DNA of 41,142 bases from Pseudomonas sp. CHM02 (GTDB taxonomy: Bacteria > Pseudomonadota > Gammaproteobacteria > Pseudomonadales > Pseudomonadaceae): assembly GCF_000612585.1 (NCBI RefSeq), contig NZ_JFCA01000056.1, positions 1 to 41,142 of the forward strand, written 5' to 3'. Every line of letters begins with the position of its first letter. The stretch's first letter is position 1. Positions 7,922 through 17,870 of this stretch are shown here, piece after piece. The notes under the pieces are model-generated. The model was not told the DNA's origin. It ran no database searches and saw nothing but the letters and a program-made list of their open reading frames with translations. A program made the position numbers and the translations under genes.

Positions 7922-9121
7922 TTACGCCGCGCTGAAGAGTTTGTGCGGATCGATCACGAATTTCTTCGGCACACCGGCATCGAACTCGCCATACCCACGT
8001 GGCGCATCATCCAGGCTGATCACCTGCACCCCCACGATTTCGGCAATGTTGATACGGTCCCACATGATCGCCTGCATCAGTTGGCGGTTGTACTTCATCA
8101 CCGGCGTTTGCCCAGTGTGGAAGCTGTGGGATTTAGCCCAACCCAGGCCGAAGCGGATGCTCAAGCTGCCCATTTTTGCCGCGGCGTCCACGGCACCTGG
8201 ATCTTCGGTGACGTACAGGCCAGGGATACCGATCTTGCCGGCCACACGCACCACGCCCATCAGCGAGTTGAGCACAGTGGCCGGGGCTTCTGCCTTGACG
8301 CCTTCATGGCCGTGGCCACGGGCTTCGAAGCCCACCGCATCGACGGCGCAGTCCACTTCCGGTTCGCCCAGCAGTGCGGCGATCTGTTCGTGCAGCGGGG
8401 TGTCCTGGGACAGGTCGGCGATTTCAAAACCCTGGGCCTTGGCGTGGGCCAGGCGGATCGGATTGACGTCGCCAATGATTACCACCGCAGCGCCCAACAG
8501 GCGAGCTGATGCCGCAGCGGCCAAGCCCACAGGGCCGGCACCGGCGATGTACACGGTGCTGCCCGGGCCAACGCCGGCAGTGACGGCGCCGTGGTAGCCG
8601 GTGGGGAGAATGTCGGAGAGGCAGGTCAGGTCGCGGATCTTCTCCATGGCCTTGTCGCGGTCCGGCAGCTTGAGCAGGTTGAAGTCGGCATACGGCACCA
8701 GCACGTATTCAGCCTGGCCGCCGGTCCAGTCGCCCATGTCGACATAGCCGTAGGCACCGCCGGCACGGGCCGGGTTGACGGTGAGGCACACACCGGTGTG
8801 TTGCTCCTTGCAGGAGCGGCAGCGGCCGCACGCCACGTTGAAGGGCACGGAAACCAGATCACCGATCTTCAGGTTTTCGACGTCGCTGCCCTTCTCGATC
8901 ACTTCACCGGTGATTTCATGACCGAGCACCAGGCCGGTCTGGGCAGTGGTGCGGCCGCGCACCATGTGCTGGTCGGAGCCGCAGATGTTGGTGGAGACCA
9001 CGCGCAGGATGACGCCGTGCTCAATCTTCCTGCCACGGGGGTCCTGCATTTTGGGATAGTCGATTTTCTGTACTTCGACCTTGCCGTTGCCGAGATACAC
9101 GACACCACGATTACCAGACAT
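7922..9121 (-). CDS. fdhA: Glutathione-independent formaldehyde dehydrogenase
   Basis: The 399-residue zinc-dependent alcohol-dehydrogenase-family protein matches P. putida-type FdhA in length and motifs. Catalytic-zinc residues include Cys47 in NICGSDQH and His68 in GHE. The structural zinc site is Cys98, Cys101, Cys104 and Cys112. A Rossmann motif GAGPVGLAAA lies at about 194-203. It oxidises formaldehyde to formate with NAD+ and no glutathione. As the last gene of the sarcosine-oxidase operon it deals with formaldehyde released by GbcAB, DgcAB and sarcosine oxidase. GAGGTG precedes the ATG. It is separated from purU by 189 bases containing a REP pair. Confidence 0.94.
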   Translation of the reverse strand: MSGNRGVVYLGNGKVEVQKIDYPKMQDPRGRKIEHGVILRVVSTNICGSDQHMVRGRTTAQTGLVLGHEITGEVIEKGSDVENLKIGDLVSVPFNVACGRCRSCKEQHTGVCLTVNPARAGGAYGYVDMGDWTGGQAEYVLVPYADFNLLKLPDRDKAMEKIRDLTCLSDILPTGYHGAVTAGVGPGSTVYIAGAGPVGLAAAASARLLGAAVVIIGDVNPIRLAHAKAQGFEIADLSQDTPLHEQIAALLGEPEVDCAVDAVGFEARGHGHEGVKAEAPATVLNSLMGVVRVAGKIGIPGLYVTEDPGAVDAAAKMGSLSIRFGLGWAKSHSFHTGQTPVMKYNRQLMQAIMWDRINIAEIVGVQVISLDDAPRGYGEFDAGVPKKFVIDPHKLFSAA

Positions 9122-9226
9122 GCTTTCACCTCGCTGTTGTTTTTATGGAACCGCGTTGCCCGTTTGGGTGGGCAGCGCGTTAAGTGCTCGGGTTACAGAT
9201 GCTGTTTTTGCGTTGTTTGCAAGGGC

Positions 9227-9311
9227 CTCATCGCGGGCAAGCCCGGCTCCCACATTTTGATCTGTGAACACATTCAAAAATGTGGGAGCTGGCTTGCCTG
9301 CGATAGCGATC
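9227..9311. repeat. REP pair between purU and fdhA
   Basis: Inverted arms CGGGCAAGCCCGGCTCCCACA and TGTGGGAGCTGGCTTGCCTG face each other across a short loop containing TTTTGATCTGTGAACACATTC. The right arm abuts the purU stop codon. It lies inside the sox operon and may trim or stabilise the transcript. Confidence 0.8.
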
Positions 9312-10168
9312 TAAAGAACGACCGTGCGATTGGCGTTCAAAAACACCCGCCGCTCAATGTGATACCCAACGGCCCGGGCCAACGTCAGCCCTTCGATATC
9401 GCGCCCCTTGGCAATCAAATCCTCGGGGTAGTGACTGTGATCCACCACCTCCACACCCTGGGCAATGATCGGGCCTTCATCCAGATCGTTGTTGATGTAA
9501 TGCGCCGTGGCGCCCACCAGCTTCACGCCCTTGTTGTACGCCTGGTGATACGGCTTGGCGCCCTTGAACCCCGGCAGCAACGAGTGGTGAATATTGATGG
9601 CCTTGCCATCCAGCTTGCGGCACAGCTCCGGCGACAGCACTTGCATGTAGCGCGCAAGGATCACCAGTTCAGCGCCGGTGTCTTCCACCACTTGCCACAC
9701 CTGACGCTCCTGGGACGGTTTGTCGTTGGGGTCGAGGGGGAAATGGTAGTAGGGAATCTGGTGCCAGTCGGCCAATGGCTTCAGATCGGGGTGGTTGGAC
9801 ACCACCGCGACCACATCCATGGACAGTTGGCCGATGCGCTGGCGGTACAGCAGGTCGTTCAGGCAGTGATCGGCCTTGGAGACCATGATCACCACTTTTG
9901 GCCGGTAGTTCGGCGCCGTCAGCTCGAAGATCATGCCGAAAGCTTCACCACGCGTGGCCAGGCCATCGCGAAAGGCCTGCTCGTCGAAGCCGTCGGGCTG
10001 ACGGAATTCCACGCGGATAAAAAACCGGCCCGATAGGCGGTCATCGAACGAGTGGTGCTCGGTGACGTAGCAGTCCTGCTCGAACAGATAGCGGGTGACC
10101 GCGTCCACCGTGCCGAGCACGCTGGGGCAGTCGGCGGTCAAAATCCATGTATCAGGGGCGCGGCTCAT
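9311..10168 (-). CDS. purU: Formyltetrahydrofolate deformylase
   Basis: The 285-residue protein has an N-terminal ACT domain (about residues 6-85) and a formyltransferase-fold catalytic domain. It carries NIHHSLLPGFKGAKPY and the downstream Asp in DLDEGPIIAQ, the Asn-His-Asp set of this family. It hydrolyses 10-formyl-THF to formate and THF. In the sox operon this recycles the THF that accepts one-carbon units from sarcosine oxidase. GAGGAA precedes the ATG, and the gene starts 10 bases after soxG. Confidence 0.92.
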   Translation of the reverse strand: MSRAPDTWILTADCPSVLGTVDAVTRYLFEQDCYVTEHHSFDDRLSGRFFIRVEFRQPDGFDEQAFRDGLATRGEAFGMIFELTAPNYRPKVVIMVSKADHCLNDLLYRQRIGQLSMDVVAVVSNHPDLKPLADWHQIPYYHFPLDPNDKPSQERQVWQVVEDTGAELVILARYMQVLSPELCRKLDGKAINIHHSLLPGFKGAKPYHQAYNKGVKLVGATAHYINNDLDEGPIIAQGVEVVDHSHYPEDLIAKGRDIEGLTLARAVGYHIERRVFLNANRTVVL

Positions 10169-10178
10169 AGGGCATTCC

Positions 10179-10811
10179 TCAGGCTTGGACGCTCAGGCCG
10201 AATTCGGCCGAGGCATCCTGCAGCCACAACCACCAGTAATCCGAGAAGCTGCGACGGATCACCAGCTCCCAGGTGTCTTCGGCCGTGTGGCGGATCACCA
10301 GTTGCGACTTGGCGAACACCGTGCCCACCGCCTTGCCCACCGGGAAGTTGTTGGGGTGTACGTCGTAGCTGGTGGACTTCATCAGCACATCGCGCACATT
10401 AGGACCGCTGAGTTCGAGGATCTGCTGGCCGCCGCTGACGTTGACGATTTGGATGTGCAACTCACCCAACGCGGCACGCAGGTTTTGCTCGGCGGCGAAT
10501 TCTTCACCGCTTGGCACGACGAGTAGCCACTCATCCGGGCCGAGCCACTGCAGGCTGGTTTCACCCTTGACGATCACTTGCAAGGCGCCGGGCAATTCGA
10601 TGCCGATGGCTTTGTGCACGCCGGCAGCGAACGCCGCGTCATGGCCATCGCCACGAATCGTCAGGTGGCCCAGGAGTTTCTTTTCACGCACGGTCACGCC
10701 GGCGTTCTTGCGGCCCTTGCCGACCAGGCTGGCGAGGTCGGCATGGTGCAGCGACGACTCGGCCTTGGCGCCGGAGGCGGGGCGTTGTTGGTAAACATTG
10801 GCTGCTGTCAT
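10179..10811 (-). CDS. soxG: Sarcosine oxidase gamma subunit
   Basis: The 210-residue protein has the size of SoxG and its truncated GcvT-like fold, with LQWLGPDEWLLV and TSYDVHPNNFPVGKAVGT as recognisable blocks. Gamma is one of four subunits of heterotetrameric sarcosine oxidase. It has no redox cofactor of its own and packs against the alpha subunit. It follows soxA by 131 bases that hold a REP pair, unusual spacing within an operon for a 1:1 complex. AGGTG precedes the ATG. Confidence 0.92.
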   Translation of the reverse strand: MTAANVYQQRPASGAKAESSLHHADLASLVGKGRKNAGVTVREKKLLGHLTIRGDGHDAAFAAGVHKAIGIELPGALQVIVKGETSLQWLGPDEWLLVVPSGEEFAAEQNLRAALGELHIQIVNVSGGQQILELSGPNVRDVLMKSTSYDVHPNNFPVGKAVGTVFAKSQLVIRHTAEDTWELVIRRSFSDYWWLWLQDASAEFGLSVQA

Positions 10812-10850
10812 AAAGCACCTGTTCTGAATGCTGTGGTGTCTGTTCTGGCC

Positions 10851-10932
10851 TCATCGGGGGCAAGCCCCCTCCCACATTTTTGAATTGTGAATACATTCAA
10901 ATGTGGGAGCTGGCTTGCCTGCGATGCAGGCG
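10851..10932. repeat. REP pair between soxA and soxG
   Basis: Inverted arms GGGGGCAAGCCCCCTCCCACA and TGTGGGAGCTGGCTTGCCTG flank a loop with TGAATTGTGAATACATTC. The loop resembles that of the 9227-9311 pair, so these two REP pairs share a recent origin. It lies within the sox operon. Confidence 0.8.
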
Positions 10933-10942
10933 ACTCGGTCTG

Positions 10943-13900
10943 TCAGATGTTCTGGCGTTCGCCTTTGGGGTCGAAGAACACCGAGGACACAATCTCCGCC
11001 TCGATCACGCTGCCATCCGCTTGCGGTGAGAACACCCGCTCGCCGATACGCTTCAAGCCACCCTTCACCACCGCCATCGCAAACGAATAACCCAGCGAGT
11101 TGTGCGCATAGCTTGAGGTCACGTGGCCGACCATCTTCATCGGAATCGACTGCTTCGGATCGAACACCAACTGCGCGCCTTCCGGCAGCCATGCTTTCGG
11201 ATCGACCGGTTTCAGGCCCACCAGTTGCTTACGCTCTTCACGTACGCAGTCTTCACGGTTCATGCCGCGCCAGCCGATCCACGAGAACGGCTTGGTCCGG
11301 CCCACGCACCAGCCCATGTTCAGGTCATCCGGGGTCATCGAGCCGTCAGTGTCCTGGCCGACAATGATGAAGCCCTTCTCGGCCCGCAGCACGTGCATGG
11401 TCTCGGTGCCATACGGCGTCAGGTTGTACTTCTTGCCGGCGTCGACGATCTGTTCCAGCACGCCCATGGCGTAGTCGGCCTGCACGTTGACCTCGTACGA
11501 CAGTTCACCGGTAAACGAAATGCGGAACACCCGCGCCGGCACGCCACCGACCAGGCCTTCTTTCCAGGTCATGAACGGGAACCCGTCCTTGTCCAGGTCG
11601 ATGTCGGTCACTTCGCTCAGCAGCTTGCGGCTGTTGGGGCCGGACAGGGTCATGGTCGCCCAGTGGTCGGTGACCGAGGTGAAGTACACCTTGAGGTCTG
11701 GCCACTCGGTCTGTTGGTAGATTTCCAGCCACTGCAGCACACGGGCGGCGCCGCCGGTGGTGGTGGTCATCAGGAAGTGGTTGTCGGCGAGACAGGCTGT
11801 GACGCCGTCGTCGAAGACCATGCCGTCTTCCTTGCACATCAGGCCGTAGCGCGCCTTGCCCACGTCGAGCTTGGTCCAGGCGTTGGTGTAGATGCGGTTG
11901 AGGAACTCGCGCGCGTCGGGGCCCTGGATGTCGATCTTGCCGAGGGTGGACGCATCCAGCAGGCCGACGCTGTCGCGCACGGCCAGACATTCGCGTTTCA
12001 CCGCGGCGTGCAGGTCTTCACCGTTGCGCGGGAAATACCAGGGGCGCTTCCACTGGCCGACGTCTTCAAACTCGGCGCCGTTCTTCACGTGCCAGGCCTG
12101 CAGCGCGGTGTAGCGCACCGGCTCGAAGATATGCCCACAGTGACGACCCGCCACCGCGCCGAAGGTGACCGGCGTGTAGTTGGGACGGAACATGGTGGTG
12201 CCCATCTGCGGGATGGTCACGTTCAGCGAGCGGGCGGCAATGGCCAGGCCGTTGACGTTGCCCAGCTTGCCCTGGTCGGTGCCGAAGCCCAGCGCGGTGT
12301 AGCGTTTGACGTGCTCGACCGACTCGAAACCTTCGCGGGTCGCCAGTTCGATGGCGGCGGCGGTCACGTCGTTTTGCAGGTCGACAAATTGCTTGGGCGC
12401 ACGCGCCGTCGGTTTGTCATGCGGCACTTGGTACACCGCCAGCGTCGGCTCTTCCAGACGGCTGAGGGCTTTAGGCAGCGTCCCTTCCACTGGGGCGAAA
12501 CCGGCTTCGCTGGCCGCGCGCACGCCGCCTTCGAAACCGTCCGCCAGGGAATCGCCGAGGCCGTAGACGCCGTTGATGCCGCCGACGCACACGCGTTTCT
12601 GCGGGGCTTCACCGGGCACAAAACCGAGGATATCTTCACGCCAGGTCGGCTTGCCGCCCAGGTGCGAAGCCAGGTGAACCACCGGGCTGTAGCCGCCGGA
12701 ACTGGCCACCAGGTCGCACTCCAGCCACTCGCCAGGGCTGGTGACTTTATGCGCTTTCACGTCGATCGCAGCCAAGCGGGCGGCGGTGACATGCTTGCTG
12801 CCACGGGCCTCGATCACGGCGCTGCCGGTGAGGATACGAATGCCTTTGGCGCGGGCTTCTTCAACCAGGGCGCCGCGTGGGTTGTGACGCACATCCGCCA
12901 CCGCCACCACTTGCAGGCCAGCGTCGAGCCAGTCCAGCGCAACACGGTAGGCGTGATCGTTGTTGGTCGACAGCACCAGTTTCTTGCCCGGCGCCACGCC
13001 ATAGCGGCGCACATAGGTGGAAACCGCGCCGGCAAGCATGTTGCCCGGCACATCGTTGTTGCCGTACACCAGCGGACGCTCGCACGCACCGGTTGCCAGC
13101 ACCACACGCTTGGCGCGCACACGGTGGATACGCTGGCGCACCACGCCAATCGGCGCACGGTCACCGAGGTGATCGGTGAGGCGTTCATGAATGGTCAGGA
13201 AGTTATGGTCGTGGTAGCCGTTGACCGTGGCGCGAGGCAGCAGCACCACGTCCGGCAGGGCCTTGAGTTCTGCAATGACGCTGGCGACCCATTCAGCAGC
13301 CGGCTTGCCATCAAGGCTTTCACGCGAATCCAGCAACGAACCGCCGAACTCTTCCTGCTCATCGGCGAGGATCACGCGGGCACCGCTGCGCGCAGCCGCC
13401 AGTGCAGCGGCCAGGCCTGCAGGACCAGCGCCCACGACCAGCACGTCGCAGTGACGGTTGAAGTTGTCGTAGGTATCCGGATCGTTCTCGGTCGGCGAGC
13501 GGCCAAGGCCAGCGGCCTTGCGGATGTACTTCTCGTAGGTCATCCAGAACGATTGCGGGTACATGAAGGTTTTGTAGTAGAAACCCGGTGGCATCAGCTT
13601 GCCGCCGACCTTGCCGAGAATGCCCATCACGTCATTGTTGACATTCGGCCAGCCGTTGGTGCTGGTGGCGACCAGGCCTTGGTACAGCGCCTGTTGCGTG
13701 GCGCGCACGTTGGGAATCTGGGTGGCTTCGGTGGCACCGATCTGCAGCACCGCGTTCGGCTCTTCGGCGCCGGCGGCGAAGATGCCGCGAGGACGCGAGT
13801 ACTTGAAGCTGCGGCCGATGATGTCGACGCCGTTGGCCAGCAGGGCTGCGGCCAGGGTGTCGCCTTCAAAGCCTTTGTAGGTCTGGCCGTTGAAGCTGAA

Positions 13901-13960
13901 GGTCAGGACTTTATTACGGTCGATGCGGCCACCGTTGGACAGGCGATTGGTCTGGCTCAT
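10943..13960 (-). CDS. soxA: Sarcosine oxidase alpha subunit
   Basis: The 1005-residue protein matches SoxA. An N-terminal ferredoxin-like domain contains TYKGFEGDTLAAALLANG. A dinucleotide-binding fold follows with VLVVGAGPAGLAAALAAA near residue 172, binding NAD+. The C-terminal third is a GcvT-type aminomethyltransferase domain that binds THF. The enzyme oxidises sarcosine to glycine and yields 5,10-methylene-THF, or formaldehyde without THF, plus hydrogen peroxide. The start overlaps the soxD stop as ATGA. The large reading frame on the opposite strand is a codon-bias shadow. Confidence 0.95.
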   Translation of the reverse strand: MSQTNRLSNGGRIDRNKVLTFSFNGQTYKGFEGDTLAAALLANGVDIIGRSFKYSRPRGIFAAGAEEPNAVLQIGATEATQIPNVRATQQALYQGLVATSTNGWPNVNNDVMGILGKVGGKLMPPGFYYKTFMYPQSFWMTYEKYIRKAAGLGRSPTENDPDTYDNFNRHCDVLVVGAGPAGLAAALAAARSGARVILADEQEEFGGSLLDSRESLDGKPAAEWVASVIAELKALPDVVLLPRATVNGYHDHNFLTIHERLTDHLGDRAPIGVVRQRIHRVRAKRVVLATGACERPLVYGNNDVPGNMLAGAVSTYVRRYGVAPGKKLVLSTNNDHAYRVALDWLDAGLQVVAVADVRHNPRGALVEEARAKGIRILTGSAVIEARGSKHVTAARLAAIDVKAHKVTSPGEWLECDLVASSGGYSPVVHLASHLGGKPTWREDILGFVPGEAPQKRVCVGGINGVYGLGDSLADGFEGGVRAASEAGFAPVEGTLPKALSRLEEPTLAVYQVPHDKPTARAPKQFVDLQNDVTAAAIELATREGFESVEHVKRYTALGFGTDQGKLGNVNGLAIAARSLNVTIPQMGTTMFRPNYTPVTFGAVAGRHCGHIFEPVRYTALQAWHVKNGAEFEDVGQWKRPWYFPRNGEDLHAAVKRECLAVRDSVGLLDASTLGKIDIQGPDAREFLNRIYTNAWTKLDVGKARYGLMCKEDGMVFDDGVTACLADNHFLMTTTTGGAARVLQWLEIYQQTEWPDLKVYFTSVTDHWATMTLSGPNSRKLLSEVTDIDLDKDGFPFMTWKEGLVGGVPARVFRISFTGELSYEVNVQADYAMGVLEQIVDAGKKYNLTPYGTETMHVLRAEKGFIIVGQDTDGSMTPDDLNMGWCVGRTKPFSWIGWRGMNREDCVREERKQLVGLKPVDPKAWLPEGAQLVFDPKQSIPMKMVGHVTSSYAHNSLGYSFAMAVVKGGLKRIGERVFSPQADGSVIEAEIVSSVFFDPKGERQNI

Positions 13961-14259
13961 ACCTTCTCTCCAGAGGCCTTGGCGGTGAATTGTGGCTTCT
14001 CACCGATCTTGTAGGTTTCAAGAATTTCGTAGGTCAGGGTGTCGCGGGTCGCATTGAAGTACTGGCGGCAACCGGCGGCGTGGATCCACAGTTCGTGGTG
14101 CAGCCCACGGGGGTTGTCGCGGAAGAACATGTAGTCGCCCCACTCTTCATCGGTGCAGGCGTTCGGGTCCAGCGGGCGCGGGATGTGCGCTTGGCCGGAC
14201 GCGTGGAATTCCTCTTCGGAGCGCAGTTCGCCACAGTGAGGACAGAAGATATGCAACAT
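13957..14259 (-). CDS. soxD: Sarcosine oxidase delta subunit
   Basis: The 100-residue protein carries the zinc site of SoxD, with Cys6 and Cys9 in FCPHCGE and His60 and Cys64 in IHAAGC. It stabilises the heterotetrameric oxidase. AGGAG precedes the ATG, and its end overlaps soxA by four bases. Confidence 0.95.
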   Translation of the reverse strand: MLHIFCPHCGELRSEEEFHASGQAHIPRPLDPNACTDEEWGDYMFFRDNPRGLHHELWIHAAGCRQYFNATRDTLTYEILETYKIGEKPQFTAKASGEKV

Positions 14260-14274
14260 AGGGAATTTCTCCTG

Positions 14275-15525
14275 TTAGTGGGCGACGGCCGCAGCGCCGT
14301 GTTCGTCGATCAACGCACCGTTGTGGAAACGGTCGATGGAAAAAGGTGCGGCCAACGGGTGCATTTCACCCTTGGCGAGGCTGGCGGCAAACACGTTGCC
14401 TGAGCCCGGCGTGGCCTTGAAGCCACCGGTGCCCCAACCGCAATTGAAGAACATGTTCGGCACGGGGGTCTTGGAGATGATCGGGCAAGCGTCCGGCGTG
14501 GTGTCGACGATGCCGCCCCACTGGCGGTTCATGCGCACGCGCGACAGCACCGGGAACATCTCGACGATGGCCTGGATGGTGTGTTCGATCACCGGGTACG
14601 AGCCACGCTGGCCGTAGCCGTTGTAGCCGTCGATACCGGCGCCGATCACCAGGTCGCCCTTGTCGGACTGGCTGATGTAGCCGTGCACGGCGTTGGACAT
14701 GATCACGCTGTCGATAATCGGTTTGATCGGCTCCGACACCAACGCTTGCAGCGGGTGGGATTCGATCGGCAGGCGGAACCCGGCGAGCGAAGCCATGTGT
14801 CCGGAGTTACCGGCGGTCACCACACCGACGCGCTTGGCGCCGATAAAGCCCTTGTTGGTTTCCACACCGATGCACACGCCGTTTTCCTTGCGAAAGCCGA
14901 TCACTTCGGTCTGCTGGATCAAGTCCACGCCGAGGGCGTCGGCGGCACGGGCAAAGCCCCAGGCCACGGCATCATGACGGGCCACGCCGCCGCGCCGTTG
15001 CACGGTGGCGCCGAGCACCGGGTAGCGGGTGTTTTTCGAGCAATCGAGGTACGGGATCTCATCGGCCACTTGTTTCGCGTTGAGCAATTCACCGTCCACG
15101 CCGTTGAGGCGGTTGGCACTCACGCGGCGCTCGGAATCACGGATGTCCTGCAGGGTGTGGCACAGGTTGTACACACCGCGCTGGGAGAACATCACGTTGT
15201 AGTTCAGGTCCTGGGACAGGCCTTCCCACAGTTTCATCGCGTGTTCGTAAAGGTGCGCCGACTCGTCCCACAGGTAGTTGGAACGCACGATGGTGGTGTT
15301 GCGCGCAGTGTTACCGCCGCCCAGCCAGCCTTTCTCGACCACGGCCACGTTGGTGATGCCGTGTTCCTTGGCCAGGTAATAAGCGGTCGCCAGACCATGC
15401 CCGCCGCCGCCGACGATGACCACGTCGTAGACCTTTTTAGGGGTCGGCGTGCGCCACATCTTCTGCCAGTTTTCGTGGTGGCTGAGTGAGTGCTTGAAGA
15501 GGCCGAAGCCCGAGTAGCGTTGCAT
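14275..15525 (-). CDS. soxB: Sarcosine oxidase beta subunit
   Basis: I chose the ATG at 15525 (416 residues) because GGAG lies about 8 bases ahead. An ATG at 15531 is too close to that site, and longer readings run into glyA. The protein has an N-terminal FAD-binding fold (about 34-50, VYDVVIVGGGGHGLATAYY). The conserved RRGGVARHDAV block (His near residue 184) probably carries the covalent FMN known in this family. SoxB holds the sarcosine-oxidation site. It lies 22 bases after glyA. Confidence 0.95.
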   Translation of the reverse strand: MQRYSGFGLFKHSLSHHENWQKMWRTPTPKKVYDVVIVGGGGHGLATAYYLAKEHGITNVAVVEKGWLGGGNTARNTTIVRSNYLWDESAHLYEHAMKLWEGLSQDLNYNVMFSQRGVYNLCHTLQDIRDSERRVSANRLNGVDGELLNAKQVADEIPYLDCSKNTRYPVLGATVQRRGGVARHDAVAWGFARAADALGVDLIQQTEVIGFRKENGVCIGVETNKGFIGAKRVGVVTAGNSGHMASLAGFRLPIESHPLQALVSEPIKPIIDSVIMSNAVHGYISQSDKGDLVIGAGIDGYNGYGQRGSYPVIEHTIQAIVEMFPVLSRVRMNRQWGGIVDTTPDACPIISKTPVPNMFFNCGWGTGGFKATPGSGNVFAASLAKGEMHPLAAPFSIDRFHNGALIDEHGAAAVAH

Positions 15526-15547
15526 AGTCATTACTCCAAAACCGCGC

Positions 15548-16801
<1,254 letters not shown>

Positions 16802-16915
16802 CGCGTCTCTCCCAGCCTTTCGTATTGTTGAGGCCCGTGCAGGGCCCTTTGATGCGATGGTAGGGCTGGCGCAGACAGGTCAAATGCCTACGGACGCCAC
16901 GCAAAGGTGCGTTTA

Positions 16916-16924
16916 CGACATGGC
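16916..16924 (-). promoter_or_regulatory. Possible regulator half-site upstream of glyA
   Basis: GCCATGTCG, read on the minus strand about 115 bases before glyA, also occurs about 133 bases before gbcA at 20582-20590. Both genes are expected GbdR targets. One shared 9-mer is weak evidence. Confidence 0.2.
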
Positions 16925-16943
16925 GCGAACAACACCGAAACAA

Positions 16944-17051
16944 ATGTGGGAATGGGCTTAGGTGGGAGCTGCCTTGCCTGCGATGGCATCCCCTCTGTGC
17001 AACTGATACACCCAGGCGCCTGCATCGCAGGCAAGCCAGCTCCCACAGGGG
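16944..17051. repeat. REP pair between glyA upstream region and TraX-family gene
   Basis: Copies GTGGGAGCTGCCTTGCCTGC and GCAGGCAAGCCAGCTCCCAC form an inverted pair. The loop between them also contains a GCGCCTGCATCGCAGGC palindrome. The pair ends next to the TraX-family stop codon at 17052. Confidence 0.75.
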
Positions 17052-17780
17052 TTAGGCGAGGATCTGGCGGACGATTGTCAGCAGCAGGAAATGCAGGGGA
17101 TAGAGGGTATAGGCCCAGCGGCGCATGGCGGGTGGCGAGACGTGTTTGGCGTGTCGCAGTAAGACCAGACCGGCCAATGGCGCGATCAGGCATGCCGCCA
17201 ATCCCGACAGCGCCACCAGCGATCCACTGTTGAGCAGCACCTGCCATTGGTTGGCGGCCACACAGACCAACCCCGGCAATACACTGAAATACAACGAACG
17301 CCGAAACACCAACAGCATCGCCAGCGGCAGTAATACGCCAAAAAAACCGAACATCAACTGCGTGGAAAATACAGCGGCAATCGTGACGGCAACCAGCGCC
17401 AATACTCGATCAAAAAGCGCCTTCTGCTGCCATCCTCGGGCAACCAGCAGGCCTAGCGCCAGGGTCGGCAACACGTTCAATGTATCGGCATCGTCGATGA
17501 ACAGCCGATACGGCACTTCGCTGATCACGCTGAACAGCAGCAGCCAGCCCAGGTAACGCCATTGGCCGGTGACCGGCGCATGTCGAACCCGGTGCAAGTT
17601 CGCCGCTATCGCCAGGCAAAACCAGGGAAACGCCAAGCGCCCCGGCACATACAGCCCATCCAGGCTCAAACCGACATAACGCAGGTGATCGAGCACCATG
17701 CTCAACAGCGCCAGCCACTTGAGCAGATCCAGAGCACCATCACGGACGCGTCCGACAGGCATCGTTTCAGTACCGTGCAT
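17052..17780 (-). CDS. TraX-family integral membrane protein
   Basis: I chose the ATG at 17780, which has GGGG upstream, giving about 242 residues. ATGs at 17801 and 17762 lack a ribosome site. The protein opens with DLLKWLALLSMVLDHLRY, a Lys-then-Met-Asp-His motif typical of the TraX family. About seven hydrophobic segments follow. TraX of the F plasmid N-acetylates pilin; chromosomal members such as this are uncharacterised, and no conjugation genes are nearby. It is transcribed divergently from the threonine aldolase gene, with 90 bases between. Confidence 0.8.
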   Translation of the reverse strand: MHGTETMPVGRVRDGALDLLKWLALLSMVLDHLRYVGLSLDGLYVPGRLAFPWFCLAIAANLHRVRHAPVTGQWRYLGWLLLFSVISEVPYRLFIDDADTLNVLPTLALGLLVARGWQQKALFDRVLALVAVTIAAVFSTQLMFGFFGVLLPLAMLLVFRRSLYFSVLPGLVCVAANQWQVLLNSGSLVALSGLAACLIAPLAGLVLLRHAKHVSPPAMRRWAYTLYPLHFLLLTIVRQILA

Positions 17781-17870
17781 AATTCCCCAGTGACTTTGCA
17801 TTTACAGTGCGTGCGCACCCGCGACAATCTTGGTTACAGTGCGCACCAATATCGACCACAGGAATGGGCC

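Noticed and set aside
11123..14014. 963-codon open frame antisense to soxA
   Set aside because: It is a shadow of GC-rich codon use on the real gene's strand. soxA is certain, and the antisense product shows no recognisable domain.
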